Positions 32,824-41,956 of a stretch of 64,000 nt of DNA are shown in pieces (positions within the stretch are counted from its first letter, which is position 1; the number at the start of each line of letters is the position of its first letter). The position numbers were made by a program, and so were the translations under genes. The notes under the pieces were generated by a model. The model worked only from the letters and a program-made list of their open reading frames with translations. It did not search any database and was not told where the DNA came from. Source of the DNA: Desulfovibrio intestinalis (GTDB taxonomy: Bacteria; Desulfobacterota; Desulfovibrionia; Desulfovibrionales; Desulfovibrionaceae); NCBI RefSeq assembly GCF_014202345.1, contig NZ_JACHGO010000005.1, positions 1 to 64,000 of the forward strand, read 5' to 3'.

Positions 32824-34404
32824 ATGTTGAAAAAAATCAGCACCCTGTTTATTGCTGCGGCCATTCTTCTGGGGGCGGGCACTGCCAGCCATGCCGTTGA
32901 ATTCAAAGCCAAGGGCGTCTGGAATATGAACTTTGAATATGGCAGCGGAGGCAATTTTACTGAACGGGGGCGTTCAGAAAATGGCAACAAGGCTGCAGGG
33001 GTAACGGGCTGGGGCCGCTACGGTGAAGATCAATTCGAGGCCAAGTCACGAGTGCGCCTGCAACTGGACGCCGTGGCATCCGAAGCCTTGTCAGGTACCG
33101 TTTATTTTGAAATTGGCGGCGTCACCTGGGGTAGAGCCAGCAAGGGGGGGGCACTTGGCGCGGACGGCAACAATGTGGTCAAGATCAAGCACAGCTATCT
33201 TGACTGGGCAGTGCCGCAAACCAGTGTAAAGGTGCGTATGGGCATACAGCGCGTGTTCTTGCCCGACTTTACAACAGAAGCTTCTCAGGCGTTTGACGCC
33301 GACGTGGCTGGCGTGGTGCTTTCCACACCAATCACTGACAACCTTTCCTTGTCAGGTTTTTGGGTGCGGCCTTACAACGACAATTGGGCTGGCGACTCGC
33401 AGTCACCGCAAAATTACCTGGATAATTTTGATATTTTTGGTTTGACCGCTCCAGTGCGCCTTAATGGTGTAAATGTTACGCCCTGGGCCATGTTGGGTAT
33501 GTTTGGCAGCAATTCTTTTCGGTCCGGCACTGATTTTTATGGCAAAAATTCAACTGGTGCTGGCGCTCTGGGCCTCTCCCCCGCAGTCTACGCGCTTAAG
33601 GATTCCAAGGTAGGCCGTCAGATAGCCGATGCCTATTCAACAGTACTTTGGGCCGGTATTACTGGCGAGATGGTTGCGTTTGATCCTTTCCGCATTGCAG
33701 CCAGCTTTAACTACGGCTCAGTGGACACAGGTGCAGAAGCTCTTAACCGTAAAGGCTGGTATAGCGCCCTGCTGGCTGAATATAAACTTGATTGGGGAAC
33801 TCCCGGTGTCTACGGCTGGTACTCAAGTGGTGATGACGACAATATCAAAAACGGTTCAGAGCGTATGCCCAACGTTGAGGCCAACAACGAAAGCACAAAC
33901 GCCATGTCGAGCTTTGGTACATTGGGTACATGGACTCTAGGCCGCGACACCCTCATTGGTTCCACTTTCGCAGGCACCTGGGGCGTTGGAGCGCGAATCA
34001 AGGATGTAAGCTTTTTTGATAAGCTGAAACAGACATTTCATGTGAACGTTCTGGGTGGCACCAACAGCCCCGCTATGGCCAAGTATATCAAGGGCGCAAA
34101 GGGTGTTGACGGCTATACCAGTTATACGCCCGACACGGGTGATGGGTTTGCAGACTTTAACTCAGCCAACTATTACGGCCTTTACTTGACCTCGCAGGAT
34201 TACGCAGCTGAATTTGGCATCACGACTACATACCAGATTTACGACAATTTACGCCTCCTCGTGGAAACCAACTACATAGCCTTATGGCTGGATCAGTCGC
34301 GAGGGGTATGGGGTGGATATACATCTGCCACTGGCAACAACATGGGTGCCAATAGCACGACAGACGCTTGGAATGTTAACGTAAGCTTCATTTACAAGTT
34401 TTAG
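32824..34404 (+). CDS. Desulfovibrio-type outer-membrane porin
   Basis: A 526-residue secreted beta-barrel. The signal peptide MLKKISTLFIAAAILLGAG with cleavage near ASHA is followed by VEFKAKGVWNMNFEYGSGG, the start typical of the homotrimeric porins of Desulfovibrio. Aromatic-rich alternating strands run through the protein, which ends NVNVSFIYKF with the terminal Phe needed for assembly. ATG at 32824 is preferred over one 15 bases earlier because of the GGGGAT before it. It is transcribed divergently from nikA, with a shared regulatory region, so it may be a nickel-regulated porin that lets metal complexes into the periplasm. Confidence 0.88.
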   Translation: MLKKISTLFIAAAILLGAGTASHAVEFKAKGVWNMNFEYGSGGNFTERGRSENGNKAAGVTGWGRYGEDQFEAKSRVRLQLDAVASEALSGTVYFEIGGVTWGRASKGGALGADGNNVVKIKHSYLDWAVPQTSVKVRMGIQRVFLPDFTTEASQAFDADVAGVVLSTPITDNLSLSGFWVRPYNDNWAGDSQSPQNYLDNFDIFGLTAPVRLNGVNVTPWAMLGMFGSNSFRSGTDFYGKNSTGAGALGLSPAVYALKDSKVGRQIADAYSTVLWAGITGEMVAFDPFRIAASFNYGSVDTGAEALNRKGWYSALLAEYKLDWGTPGVYGWYSSGDDDNIKNGSERMPNVEANNESTNAMSSFGTLGTWTLGRDTLIGSTFAGTWGVGARIKDVSFFDKLKQTFHVNVLGGTNSPAMAKYIKGAKGVDGYTSYTPDTGDGFADFNSANYYGLYLTSQDYAAEFGITTTYQIYDNLRLLVETNYIALWLDQSRGVWGGYTSATGNNMGANSTTDAWNVNVSFIYKF

Positions 34405-34559
34405 TCTCGTGCTTTGGAGTTGAGTCAAGAATATATGTGCGCAGAGTCAAATGCCATTGGACTTTGCGCACACTTCAGATGTGCAATCTCTATTGTCAGC
34501 AATTATAAATTGTTAAGGGATTGTTTTATTTTTTTGGAACAAGGGGCATCATGAATATC

Positions 34560-34586
34560 GTATTACGTAATTGACAAAGGTAACAC
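34560..34586. promoter_or_regulatory. NikR-like operator 1 upstream of the hyd operon
   Basis: GTATTAC, 13 bases, then GTAACAC: 13 of 14 positions of the Desulfovibrio nickel-regulation consensus. It lies 194 bp before the hydG ATG and 156 bp after the porin stop. A weak hairpin (34436-34472, TGTGCGCA arms) after the porin lies between. Confidence 0.65.
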
Positions 34587-34696
34587 TGGATGCTACTTGC
34601 TAGGCAGCTAATGAAATATTGCCATGCCCAATTGATCGTGAGATCTGATGGCGCGATAACATCCTGCCTAGATGGTAGGTTTTTTTACGGACTTAG

Positions 34697-34723
34697 GTGT
34701 TACGTTTTTTAAAAAGGTAGCAC
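34697..34723. promoter_or_regulatory. NikR-like operator 2 upstream of the hyd operon
   Basis: GTGTTAC, 13 bases, then GTAGCAC, again 13 of 14 consensus positions. Its centre lies 137 bp from the centre of operator 1. It ends 56 bp before the hydG ATG, where a repressor would block the promoter. Confidence 0.7.
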
Positions 34724-34779
34724 TTTGAAATGCTGACCAATGTTTTTAGCTACGCACAATCGTCTTGGGGGGAGTTTCA

Positions 34780-36183
34780 ATGGGTACCGCCGCTGATTCA
34801 AAAGCAGTCTGGCTTGATGACGCCAAAATCAGAAATACGCTCGAATCATGTAGCCGCGAGGACGTAGCGAGAATCCGTGACGTCCTCGAAAAGGCCAGAG
34901 AACTGAAGGGACTTTCTCCGGCGGATGTAGCCGTGCTTATGGGAATTTCATCGCCGGAGCTTCTTTCGGATCTTTATCTGACTGCCAAGGCGGCTAAAGA
35001 AGAAATATACGGCAATCGTATCGTGCTTTTTGCTCCGCTTTATATTTCCAACCTCTGCTCCAACGAATGTCTTTATTGCGCTTTTCGCAAATCAAACAAG
35101 GCAGTAGTGCGACGGGCTCTGAACAAGGAAGAAATCACCGAAGAGACCAAGGCCATACTTCGGCAGGGGCACAAACGTGTTCTTATGGTAGCAGGCGAGG
35201 CGTATCCTGGTAGTGGCATAAGTTATGTGCTCGACGCCATTGACGCTATCTATGACGCCAGAGAAGACGGCAGCAGCATCAGGCGCGTCAATGTTAACCT
35301 AGCCCCTTTGTCCGTAGAAGATTTCAGGCAACTCAAAAACCGCAATATAGGTACATTTCAACTTTTTCAGGAAACTTACCACCGCGAAACATACAAGCAG
35401 GTGCATCTTTCCGGCCCGAAGAGCGATCTTGACTGGCGGGCATCTTCCTTTGACCGGGCCATGCTGGCTGGCATTGATGACGTGGGTATGGGGCTGCTTT
35501 ATGGGCTTTATGACTGGCGTTATGAAACGCTGGCGCTCATGCAGCACATTGCCCACCTTGAAGACAGATTTGGTGTCGGTTGCCACACAATCAGCGTTCC
35601 GCGCATAGAGCCTGCCGTTGGTTCAGATATGGCCTCACATCCGCCACATGCCATAAGTGACAAGGATTTTCTTAAGCTCGTAGCCATTCTCAGACTGGCT
35701 GTGCCCTATACTGGCATCATCATGTCTACTCGCGAGAATGCAAACATACGCAGTCTCACGCTGGAACTCGGAGTTTCTCAAATTTCCGCAGGCAGTCGCA
35801 CGAATCCTGGCGGATACAAAGAAAGCAGCCAGTTCGAGGCAGCCCAGTTCCAGCTTGGCGATCACAGAACCTTGGCAGAAGTAGTGAAGGATCTGGGAGA
35901 TCACGGATTCATTCCATCGTTCTGCACCGGGTGCTACAGGCTTGGCCGTACTGGCAAGGATTTTATGGATCTGGCCAAACCTGGCCTTATTAAGGCCAAA
36001 TGCGCACCAAACGCGCTTTCCACCTTTGAAGAATATCTGCTTGATTATGCAACGGACGAAGCCCGCTTGGCCGGGCAGGGAGCCATTGCCTCCACGCTGA
36101 ATGGCATGGAAGACCGCACGCGTCGCGTTTCGGAAAACTTGCTGGCCAAGGTACGTTCTGGGCAGCGCGACGTGTATTGTTAG
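34780..36183 (+). CDS. hydG: [FeFe] hydrogenase maturase HydG
   Basis: A 467-residue radical SAM tyrosine lyase that makes CO and cyanide ligands for the H-cluster. The SAM cluster motif CSNECLYC (C93, C97, C100; CxxxCxxC) lies in the TIM-barrel core, and the second cluster that binds the dangler iron uses cysteines in PSFCTGCYRLGRTGKDF near the C-terminus. The C-terminal SAM-independent domain ends MEDRTRRVSENL as usual. The start at 34780 follows GGGGGGAG; an earlier TTG is rejected. It is the first gene of hydGEABF and lies behind two NikR-like sites. Confidence 0.96.
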   Translation: MGTAADSKAVWLDDAKIRNTLESCSREDVARIRDVLEKARELKGLSPADVAVLMGISSPELLSDLYLTAKAAKEEIYGNRIVLFAPLYISNLCSNECLYCAFRKSNKAVVRRALNKEEITEETKAILRQGHKRVLMVAGEAYPGSGISYVLDAIDAIYDAREDGSSIRRVNVNLAPLSVEDFRQLKNRNIGTFQLFQETYHRETYKQVHLSGPKSDLDWRASSFDRAMLAGIDDVGMGLLYGLYDWRYETLALMQHIAHLEDRFGVGCHTISVPRIEPAVGSDMASHPPHAISDKDFLKLVAILRLAVPYTGIIMSTRENANIRSLTLELGVSQISAGSRTNPGGYKESSQFEAAQFQLGDHRTLAEVVKDLGDHGFIPSFCTGCYRLGRTGKDFMDLAKPGLIKAKCAPNALSTFEEYLLDYATDEARLAGQGAIASTLNGMEDRTRRVSENLLAKVRSGQRDVYC

Positions 36184-36204
36184 GCAGTTTTTGCAGGGGT
36201 AGTC

Positions 36205-37200
36205 ATGCGCCGATCGGAAATATCTACTCTGCTGTTTGAGACGCCCTGGCCCGAACTACGCCACTACGCGGCCAGGGTTCTCGAACGTGAAAAGGGCTCA
36301 CACGTTTTCGTGCGCGGCCTTGTAGAGTTTTCCAATCTTTGTCGGCGAAATTGTCGCTATTGCGGTTTGAGGGGCGGGAATTCTTCCCTTGTTCGGTATG
36401 CGCTTTCTCAGGCTCAGGTTCTTAAAGCCGCTTCAGTGGCGGTGGATACTGGCGTCGATACCATTGTATTACAGTCAGGCGAATATGCCATTGATCCACT
36501 ATGGCTCGCCCAGATAATCGACGCCATACGAAGTACGCATCGGGTGCCTGTGACGTTAAGCGTGGGCGAACAGCCCGATGCTGCTTATGCACTATGGAAA
36601 GAGGCGGGGGCCGTACGTTTTCTGCTCAAGCACGAAACATCAGACCGAAGGCTCTACGCCGCACTACACCCAGGTCACAATCTGCAAGAACGGATTGATT
36701 GTCTGAAAAGATTGGCAAAACTGAAATATGAGTGCGGCTCAGGTTTTATGATTGGCTTGCCAGGACAGCACCCTGAAAGTCTCGTTGACGATATCCTGCT
36801 TGCACGTCGCCTGCGTGTAGGCATGTGCGGCGCAGGCCCGTTTATTCCGCAGGAAAATACGCCACTTGGGCGGTCTGAAAGCGGAAGTGTAGCTATGACT
36901 TTGCGCGTGTTGGCTGTGCTGCGCATCGCCTTGCCCTGGGCAAATATCCCGGCGACAACGGCTCTGGCCACGCTAGACGCTGCAAGCGGACAGCGCGAAG
37001 GCTTGCTGGCAGGAGCAAATGTTCTCATGCCCGGTTTTACGCCTGCGGGGTTTCGTGAACATTACCGCATTTATGACAATAAAAACCGTGTTGATCTGGC
37101 CGGGGTTCAGGCGGCCATTGAAGCAGCCGGGCGCACCCATTCACTCAAGCCTATGGGTAATACGCAGTGCGTGCTGGCGGAAGCATTGGCATCAGCCTAG
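36205..37200 (+). CDS. hydE: [FeFe] hydrogenase maturase HydE
   Basis: A 331-residue radical SAM enzyme of the biotin-synthase-like group. The SAM cluster motif is CRRNCRYCGLR (C46, C50, C53). Family marks VDTIVLQSGEY, FLLKHETSDRRLYAALHPG and GFMIGLPGQHPESLVDD follow in order. The second cluster of some HydE proteins is not obvious here. It handles the organometallic intermediate from HydG on the way to the diiron subcluster. It follows hydG by 21 bp. Confidence 0.95.
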   Translation: MRRSEISTLLFETPWPELRHYAARVLEREKGSHVFVRGLVEFSNLCRRNCRYCGLRGGNSSLVRYALSQAQVLKAASVAVDTGVDTIVLQSGEYAIDPLWLAQIIDAIRSTHRVPVTLSVGEQPDAAYALWKEAGAVRFLLKHETSDRRLYAALHPGHNLQERIDCLKRLAKLKYECGSGFMIGLPGQHPESLVDDILLARRLRVGMCGAGPFIPQENTPLGRSESGSVAMTLRVLAVLRIALPWANIPATTALATLDAASGQREGLLAGANVLMPGFTPAGFREHYRIYDNKNRVDLAGVQAAIEAAGRTHSLKPMGNTQCVLAEALASA

Positions 37201-37305
37201 AACAAGCTGTTTTTCGCCAGCACAACGCACAATGGGCTTCAGGCTCGGACGCTGAGCAGCGTTGGTATAAATGTGTACTTCATCTGTTACTATCGGGAGG
37301 TTGAG

Positions 37306-38562
37306 ATGCCGCGCATTGTCATGGAACATATCCAGTATGAACCGCATGTGCCGCCAAAAGGTGCAGATGGCGACAAGATGCTTTTTGTGCAGATTGACGA
37401 CAAAAAATGCATCGGCTGCGACCTCTGCCAGGAATATTGCCCCACCGGAGCCGTGTACGGCGAAACAGGGCTGGCGCATAAAGTTGCGAATCCTGAGCCC
37501 TGTATCAACTGCGGGCAGTGCCTCACCCACTGCCCTGAAATGGCTATTTACGAAACCCAGACCTGGGTGCCAGAACTTCAGGAGAAGCTGAAGGATAAAA
37601 ACCTCAAGTGCATTGCCATGCCTGCGCCAGCGGTTCGTTACGCCCTTGGCGAAGCTTTTGGCCTTGAACCGGGAAGCGTGACCACTGGTAAAATGCTTGC
37701 CGCTCTCAAAGCCTTGGGCTTCACCCATTGCTGGGATACCGAATTTGCCGCTGACGTTACCATTTGGGAAGAAGCTTCGGAATTTGTGCAGCGTCTGGGT
37801 GAAAACAAGAGTCTTCCGCAGTTCACGTCTTGCTGTCCTGGCTGGCAAAAATACGCTGAGACCTTTTATCCAGACCTGCTGCCACATTTTTCATCCTGCA
37901 AGTCGCCCATCGGTATGAACGGCCGCCTTTCCAAGACTTATGGGGCCGAGAAAAAAGGCTATGATCCCGAGCAGGTATACACCGTTTCCATCATGCCCTG
38001 CATAGCCAAAAAATATGAAGGGCTGCGTTCTGAGTTGGCTGCCAATGGCATCCGCGACATTGACGCTACCCTTACTACCCGCGAACTGGCCTACATGATA
38101 CGTCAGGCGGGGATAGATTTTGCGAAACTGCCCGAAGGCGAACGAGACAGCCTTATGGGTGAGTCTACTGGTGGAGCGACCATCTTTGGCGTGTCTGGCG
38201 GCGTTATGGAAGCTGCCCTGCGCTATGCCTATCAGGCTGTTACCGGTCAGCGCCCGGATTCGTGGGACTTCAAGGAAGTTCGCGGCTTGAAGGGCGTGAA
38301 GGAATATGCCGTTACCATCAACGGCACAGAACTGCGCCTGGCCGTGGTACACGGGGGGAAACATTTTGCCGCTGTGTGTGATCAGGTGCGGGCAGGAAAA
38401 TCACCCTACCATTTTATCGAATTTATGGCGTGCCCCGGTGGCTGTGTCTGTGGCGGCGGGCAGCCCATCATGCCTAATCTGCTGGAATACGCAGAGCGCA
38501 AGGCCACCAGCTTGTTCGCAGGTCTTAAAAAGCGTCTCGCTGACGCTTCAACAAACGCATAG
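37306..38562 (+). CDS. hydA: Periplasmic [FeFe] hydrogenase large subunit
   Basis: A 418-residue catalytic subunit. Two [4Fe-4S] ferredoxin motifs at the start ([12 protein letters not shown] and [12 protein letters not shown]) relay electrons; the H-cluster is held by TSCCPGW (174-180), MPCIAKK (230-236) and MACPGGC (373-379). No signal peptide is present: export depends on the Tat signal of HydB, as in Desulfovibrio HydAB. The start at 37306 follows GGGAGG. The protein lacks the extra N-terminal domains of clostridial hydrogenases. It oxidises or evolves H2 in the periplasm with cytochrome c3 as partner. Confidence 0.96.
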   Translation: MPRIVMEHIQYEPHVPPKGADGDKMLFVQIDDKKCIGCDLCQEYCPTGAVYGETGLAHKVANPEPCINCGQCLTHCPEMAIYETQTWVPELQEKLKDKNLKCIAMPAPAVRYALGEAFGLEPGSVTTGKMLAALKALGFTHCWDTEFAADVTIWEEASEFVQRLGENKSLPQFTSCCPGWQKYAETFYPDLLPHFSSCKSPIGMNGRLSKTYGAEKKGYDPEQVYTVSIMPCIAKKYEGLRSELAANGIRDIDATLTTRELAYMIRQAGIDFAKLPEGERDSLMGESTGGATIFGVSGGVMEAALRYAYQAVTGQRPDSWDFKEVRGLKGVKEYAVTINGTELRLAVVHGGKHFAAVCDQVRAGKSPYHFIEFMACPGGCVCGGGQPIMPNLLEYAERKATSLFAGLKKRLADASTNA

Positions 38563-38572
38563 GGGGGCGGCT

Positions 38573-38947
38573 ATGTCCATCATTGGCATCACAAGACGCG
38601 GTTTCTTGAAGGGCGCATGTATCGTTTCTGGCGGTCTTTTGCTCAGCGTGCGCCTGGTTAACAAGGCGCATGCGGCAGTCAAGGATATCAAGGACTACAT
38701 GGTAGACCGCACAAAGGGGGTGTACGGCGCGGACGCGGCGTTTCCCAAAAGAGCCTCGCAGGACAATACGCAGGTCAAAGCCCTGTATGATAACTGGCTC
38801 GGCAAGCCTTTGAGCCACAAATCCGAAGAGCTGCTTCACACCCAATGGTTTGATAAATCGAAAAATCTTCAGGCCCTTGTTGACGCCGGGGTATATCCCC
38901 ATCATCGATACAAGGAATTTGCTGAAACTCCATATCCCTACGAATAG
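38573..38947 (+). CDS. hydB: Periplasmic [FeFe] hydrogenase small subunit with Tat signal
   Basis: A 124-residue subunit. The twin-arginine signal TRRGFLKGACIVSGGLLLSV lies at the N-terminus, ahead of a helical body (DIKDYMVDRTKGVYGADAAF, YDNWLGKPLSHKSEELLH) that wraps the large subunit. It carries the heterodimer across the membrane. The start follows GGGGGGCGG; the gene is 10 bp after hydA. It ends the first part of the operon, before two hairpins. Confidence 0.95.
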   Translation: MSIIGITRRGFLKGACIVSGGLLLSVRLVNKAHAAVKDIKDYMVDRTKGVYGADAAFPKRASQDNTQVKALYDNWLGKPLSHKSEELLHTQWFDKSKNLQALVDAGVYPHHRYKEFAETPYPYE

Positions 38948-39020
38948 ACAATCGTTTCAAAATTGAGCGCTGTGCCCACAGCTCTCATCGGGAACCTCAC
39001 CCGGTTCCCGCTCAGACCCC

Positions 39021-39052
39021 GGCCGACACGGTAATGCCCCACCGTGTCGGCC
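39021..39052. terminator. Perfect hairpin between hydB and hydF
   Basis: A 12-bp stem, GGCCGACACGGT with its complement, around an 8-base loop. A second, weaker hairpin (CGGGAACC ... GGTTCCCG) lies just before it at about 38989-39010. There is no T-run, so read-through into hydF seems likely and the hairpins may protect the hydAB end of the message. Confidence 0.55.
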
Positions 39053-39122
39053 TAGCTTGCATGGCAGGTTGCTCAGGGGCTCAGTCATAAACCGACGTCC
39101 CCCCGCATAAGGAATCTTTACA

Positions 39123-40391
39123 ATGAATGATGCCCCCAAGGGACTTCGTTTGCATATTGCTATTTTCGGTCGCCGTAATGTTGGCAAATCTTCGTTGCTC
39201 AATGCACTTACCGGGCAGTCCGTGGCCATAGTCTCCGACATGCCGGGCACGACTACTGACCCCGTTGAAAAAACTTTGGAGATGTTGCCTGTTGGCCCCG
39301 TAGTTTTTCTGGATACCGCAGGGCTTGATGATGTAGGAGAACTGGGAAAACTCCGTACCGAGCGGAGTCTTCAGGTTATGCGCCGTACCGATGTGGCTTT
39401 GCTTGTTACCGTGGCAGACGAGTGGGGTGCCGATGAGTCCGGTTTGGCAGCAAGACTTGTGGAATTGAAAATTCCCTTTGTGGTTGTGCAGAACAAGGCA
39501 GACGCAGCGCCTGAAGTAGAGGCGGGCTTTGCGCGCCCACACGATCTTTCTGCGGATATTCCTGTCATACGAGCTTCTGCCCATAGCGGGTCTGGACTCA
39601 ATGAGATTCGTGAAGCCATAGCTCGCATTGCCCCGGAAGATGCCATGCACCAGCCAGCCCTGGTGAGTGATCTGCTGCCCGAAAAGGGCGTTCTTGTGCT
39701 TGTGGTGCCCATTGATACGGGAGCCCCAAAAGGGCGACTGATTTTGCCGCAGGTTCAGGCAATCCGTGACAGCCTTGATGGCCGTAAAATATGCATGGTT
39801 GTTACGGAAGAAGAGCTTCCCGCTGCTATTGGCTGTCTGAAAAATCCACCGGATCTGGTCGTTTGTGATTCACAGGTGGTGCATCTTGTGAACCGGGATA
39901 CGCCAGCGCATATTCCCATGACGACATTTTCCATTCTTATGGCGCGATTCAAAGGAGATCTGAGCCAGATGGCCCGTGGGGCTGCCGCCCTGCAAAGACT
40001 CAAGCCAGGCGATCGGGTGCTTATTCAGGAGGCCTGTTCGCATCATGCGCAGAAAGACGACATAGGGCGTATCAAGCTGCCGCGCTGGCTGCAAAAAATG
40101 GCGGGTGGAGAACTGGAAATCACGGTGGCCGCAGGCAAGGAATTTTCCGGTTATGATCCGACGTTCAAAACCGTGCTCCATTGCGGTGGCTGTGTAATCA
40201 CGCGGGGACAGATGATGGCTCGACAACGCGCAGCGGATATGGCCGGATGCCCCATGACCAATTACGGCGTGGCCATATCTCTCGTGCAGGGGGTTCTGCA
40301 GCGCGTACTGGAACCTTTTCCCGAAGCCCTTTCAGTGTTCGAGGCACACACTGGCAGAAGCGGGATAGGTAGCGCACAGGATCTGCGTTGA
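39123..40391 (+). CDS. hydF: [FeFe] hydrogenase maturation GTPase HydF
   Basis: A 422-residue scaffold GTPase. G1 is FGRRNVGKSSLLNAL near residue 16, G3 is VFLDTAGLDDVG, and the base-recognition motif is QNKADAA. The C-terminal cluster-binding residues are visible in LIQEACSHHAQKDD and KTVLHCGGCVITRGQM, which carry the [4Fe-4S] cluster and the diiron precursor. It accepts the 2Fe unit from HydE/HydG and hands it to HydA. All three maturases and both structural genes are thus together. It begins 175 bp after hydB behind AGGAATCTTTACA. Confidence 0.95.
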   Translation: MNDAPKGLRLHIAIFGRRNVGKSSLLNALTGQSVAIVSDMPGTTTDPVEKTLEMLPVGPVVFLDTAGLDDVGELGKLRTERSLQVMRRTDVALLVTVADEWGADESGLAARLVELKIPFVVVQNKADAAPEVEAGFARPHDLSADIPVIRASAHSGSGLNEIREAIARIAPEDAMHQPALVSDLLPEKGVLVLVVPIDTGAPKGRLILPQVQAIRDSLDGRKICMVVTEEELPAAIGCLKNPPDLVVCDSQVVHLVNRDTPAHIPMTTFSILMARFKGDLSQMARGAAALQRLKPGDRVLIQEACSHHAQKDDIGRIKLPRWLQKMAGGELEITVAAGKEFSGYDPTFKTVLHCGGCVITRGQMMARQRAADMAGCPMTNYGVAISLVQGVLQRVLEPFPEALSVFEAHTGRSGIGSAQDLR

Positions 40392-40927
40392 AGGCACCCG
40401 TTAGGGCGAGTTGCAGAATTGCACGGTGGAGGCGTAGGGTCTCTTTTCCCTTTTGGCTTTTCAGCCAAAACGCCAGTTGCCGACTTTTTGAGTGCTTGCC
40501 CCCTATCTGCGTCTGGTGAACGCCAAATTCCAAACTCAATTCCGTAGACTGGAAAGAGGAGCTAGGGGCACCTTGGCCTTGAATGCCAGTAAATAGTTTT
40601 TACGCTTTTTGTTATCAGTGCTCTCCCTTCGGTCAAGTGTAGCTATCACACTTAGTCTAATTGGGGGGAGCACCTTTGTTCCAAGGTAGCACGATGAAAA
40701 GATCATACACCAGTTGCTTTGCTATGAGGATATACTGACAAGTTCGTTGGCATATGTTCCTCCAAGGGCGCAATCCAAAATGGCGAGGCCAGACATGGGA
40801 ACTCAGGAGCATACGCGGGTGTAGGAAGTGATGAATACTCAACTGGATGAATCTTATATTGAACAATACAAGTAATTTTAGCAGTATCCTTAAATATAAA
40901 TCTTCAAGAAAGTTCATCTCTCACACA
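40392..40927. other. Intergenic stretch after hydF
   Basis: No convincing gene. One small hairpin, TTTTGGCT-TTTC-AGCCAAAA near 40453-40475, could end the hydF message, though no T-run follows at once. Frames seen on either strand lack ribosome binding sites and recognisable motifs. Confidence 0.4.
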
Positions 40928-41566
40928 TTACTCTGCACGTGCGTGCTCCAGATGCAGTTCAAAGTTTTGTAGATATTTTGCGCTTAATGAACAACTATGA
41001 ATAATTAATAGATTTTCTGCATTGCGTTCTTCAGCCGATTTTGTAAAGTTGTAGCTTCCTGTGATGACTATTCGCCTATCTATGATTATGACCTTGTTAT
41101 GAGCAATAGCTTGAGTGTAGTCGATATACAAAGGGATTCCCGCGTCTTTGAGTCGTTGGATTTTGCTATTTTTGGCTGTTAGCTGTGACTTGTCCAGTAT
41201 TACCCGTATGTGAACCCCTTTTTTGTACGCCAAGATTAAGGAGTCACATATGTAATCTGAGGTAAAACTATAAGCAAGAACGTTGATATCTTCAGTTGCT
41301 TCGCGGATATTTCGGGATATAGCAGTTTCTGCACCCCCCTTGGGGGAAAAATATATTTCAGTATAAGCGTTTTGGATATTAAGTGACGCACCCGAAGCGG
41401 ATTGCGCAAGAAGTCCGAAGAGGACATGAGCCAATAAAAAGGTCGTTATTAACGTTGCAATAGGTTGCAGAGCCCAGCAGGCCCCTATTAATAGGGGCCT
41501 GCTGGGCTCTGTTTCCAATTCAGCCACATTGGGGGGCATGCCTTTTAAGCCAAAAACTTTTACCAT
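40928..41566 (-). CDS. Phospholipase-D-type nuclease, single HKD motif
   Basis: A 212-residue protein whose body matches Nuc-type endonucleases of the PLD family. The HKD motif lies in AHNKVIIIDRRIVITGSYNFT, with TKSAEERNAENLLII after it. A single copy means it works as a dimer. A hydrophobic segment, IATLITTFLLAHVLFGLLAQ, with a small-residue end (ASGA) looks like a signal peptide or anchor, so export is likely. The first 35 codons contain a perfect 44-bp palindrome, so the true start may lie after it and the annotated start is uncertain. Nucleases like this often sit on plasmids and islands. Confidence 0.75.
   Translation of the reverse strand: MVKVFGLKGMPPNVAELETEPSRPLLIGACWALQPIATLITTFLLAHVLFGLLAQSASGASLNIQNAYTEIYFSPKGGAETAISRNIREATEDINVLAYSFTSDYICDSLILAYKKGVHIRVILDKSQLTAKNSKIQRLKDAGIPLYIDYTQAIAHNKVIIIDRRIVITGSYNFTKSAEERNAENLLIIHSCSLSAKYLQNFELHLEHARAE
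41468..41511. repeat. Perfect 44-bp palindrome within the 5' part of the PLD gene
   Basis: Two exact 22-bp arms without a loop; the half-site runs CAGAGCCCAGCAGGCCCCTA then TT. It could be the terminator of the upstream membrane-protein gene (41576-41938), in which case the nuclease starts downstream of it. No T-run follows. Confidence 0.65.
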
Positions 41567-41575
41567 CGGAATAAG

Positions 41576-41938
41576 CTAAAAATGATCCGCGAGCTTAATG
41601 ATAAGGCCCGCCCCAATGGCAGCGGCAAAAAACGCGGCTACAGCTTGTGGCCCAATAAACCAGAACAGTTTTTGCTTCACAATGGCGGAAAATCCTCCAG
41701 TGGTGAAAATCATGTCCGGTATGAAAAGCTTTCGTACAAAGTCACCCAGCAAGGTTCCCCAATAACCACTGATCACGCCTGCGATGAAGGCTATGATTTT
41801 AGTAAACAAACCGTAATTATAGGATTCTTTCAGGCTTCCAACTATAAGGCATGCCATTATGACGGCAATAATTATGTGGGCGATTTTCATTGGATTCTGT
41901 GAAAACGGCTTCTGCATTTCTCCATTCACATCAGACAT
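41576..41938 (-). CDS. Hypothetical small membrane protein
   Basis: I do not recognise this 120-residue protein. Three hydrophobic segments are likely membrane spans: IAHIIIAVIMACLIVGSL, IIAFIAGVISGYWGTLLG and GPQAVAAFFAAAIGAGLII. The start follows GGGGAGGAC (reading the minus strand), well placed. It lies 9 bp from the PLD gene start and 18 bp after the lipoprotein gene, so the three probably form an operon. Function is not inferable. Confidence 0.6.
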   Translation of the reverse strand: MSDVNGEMQKPFSQNPMKIAHIIIAVIMACLIVGSLKESYNYGLFTKIIAFIAGVISGYWGTLLGDFVRKLFIPDMIFTTGGFSAIVKQKLFWFIGPQAVAAFFAAAIGAGLIIKLADHF

Positions 41939-41956
41939 GAATAGTCCTCCCCAATA

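Noticed and set aside
40657..40917. An 86-residue minus-strand frame after hydF
   Set aside because: No ribosome binding site, no motif, and odd composition; probably chance.
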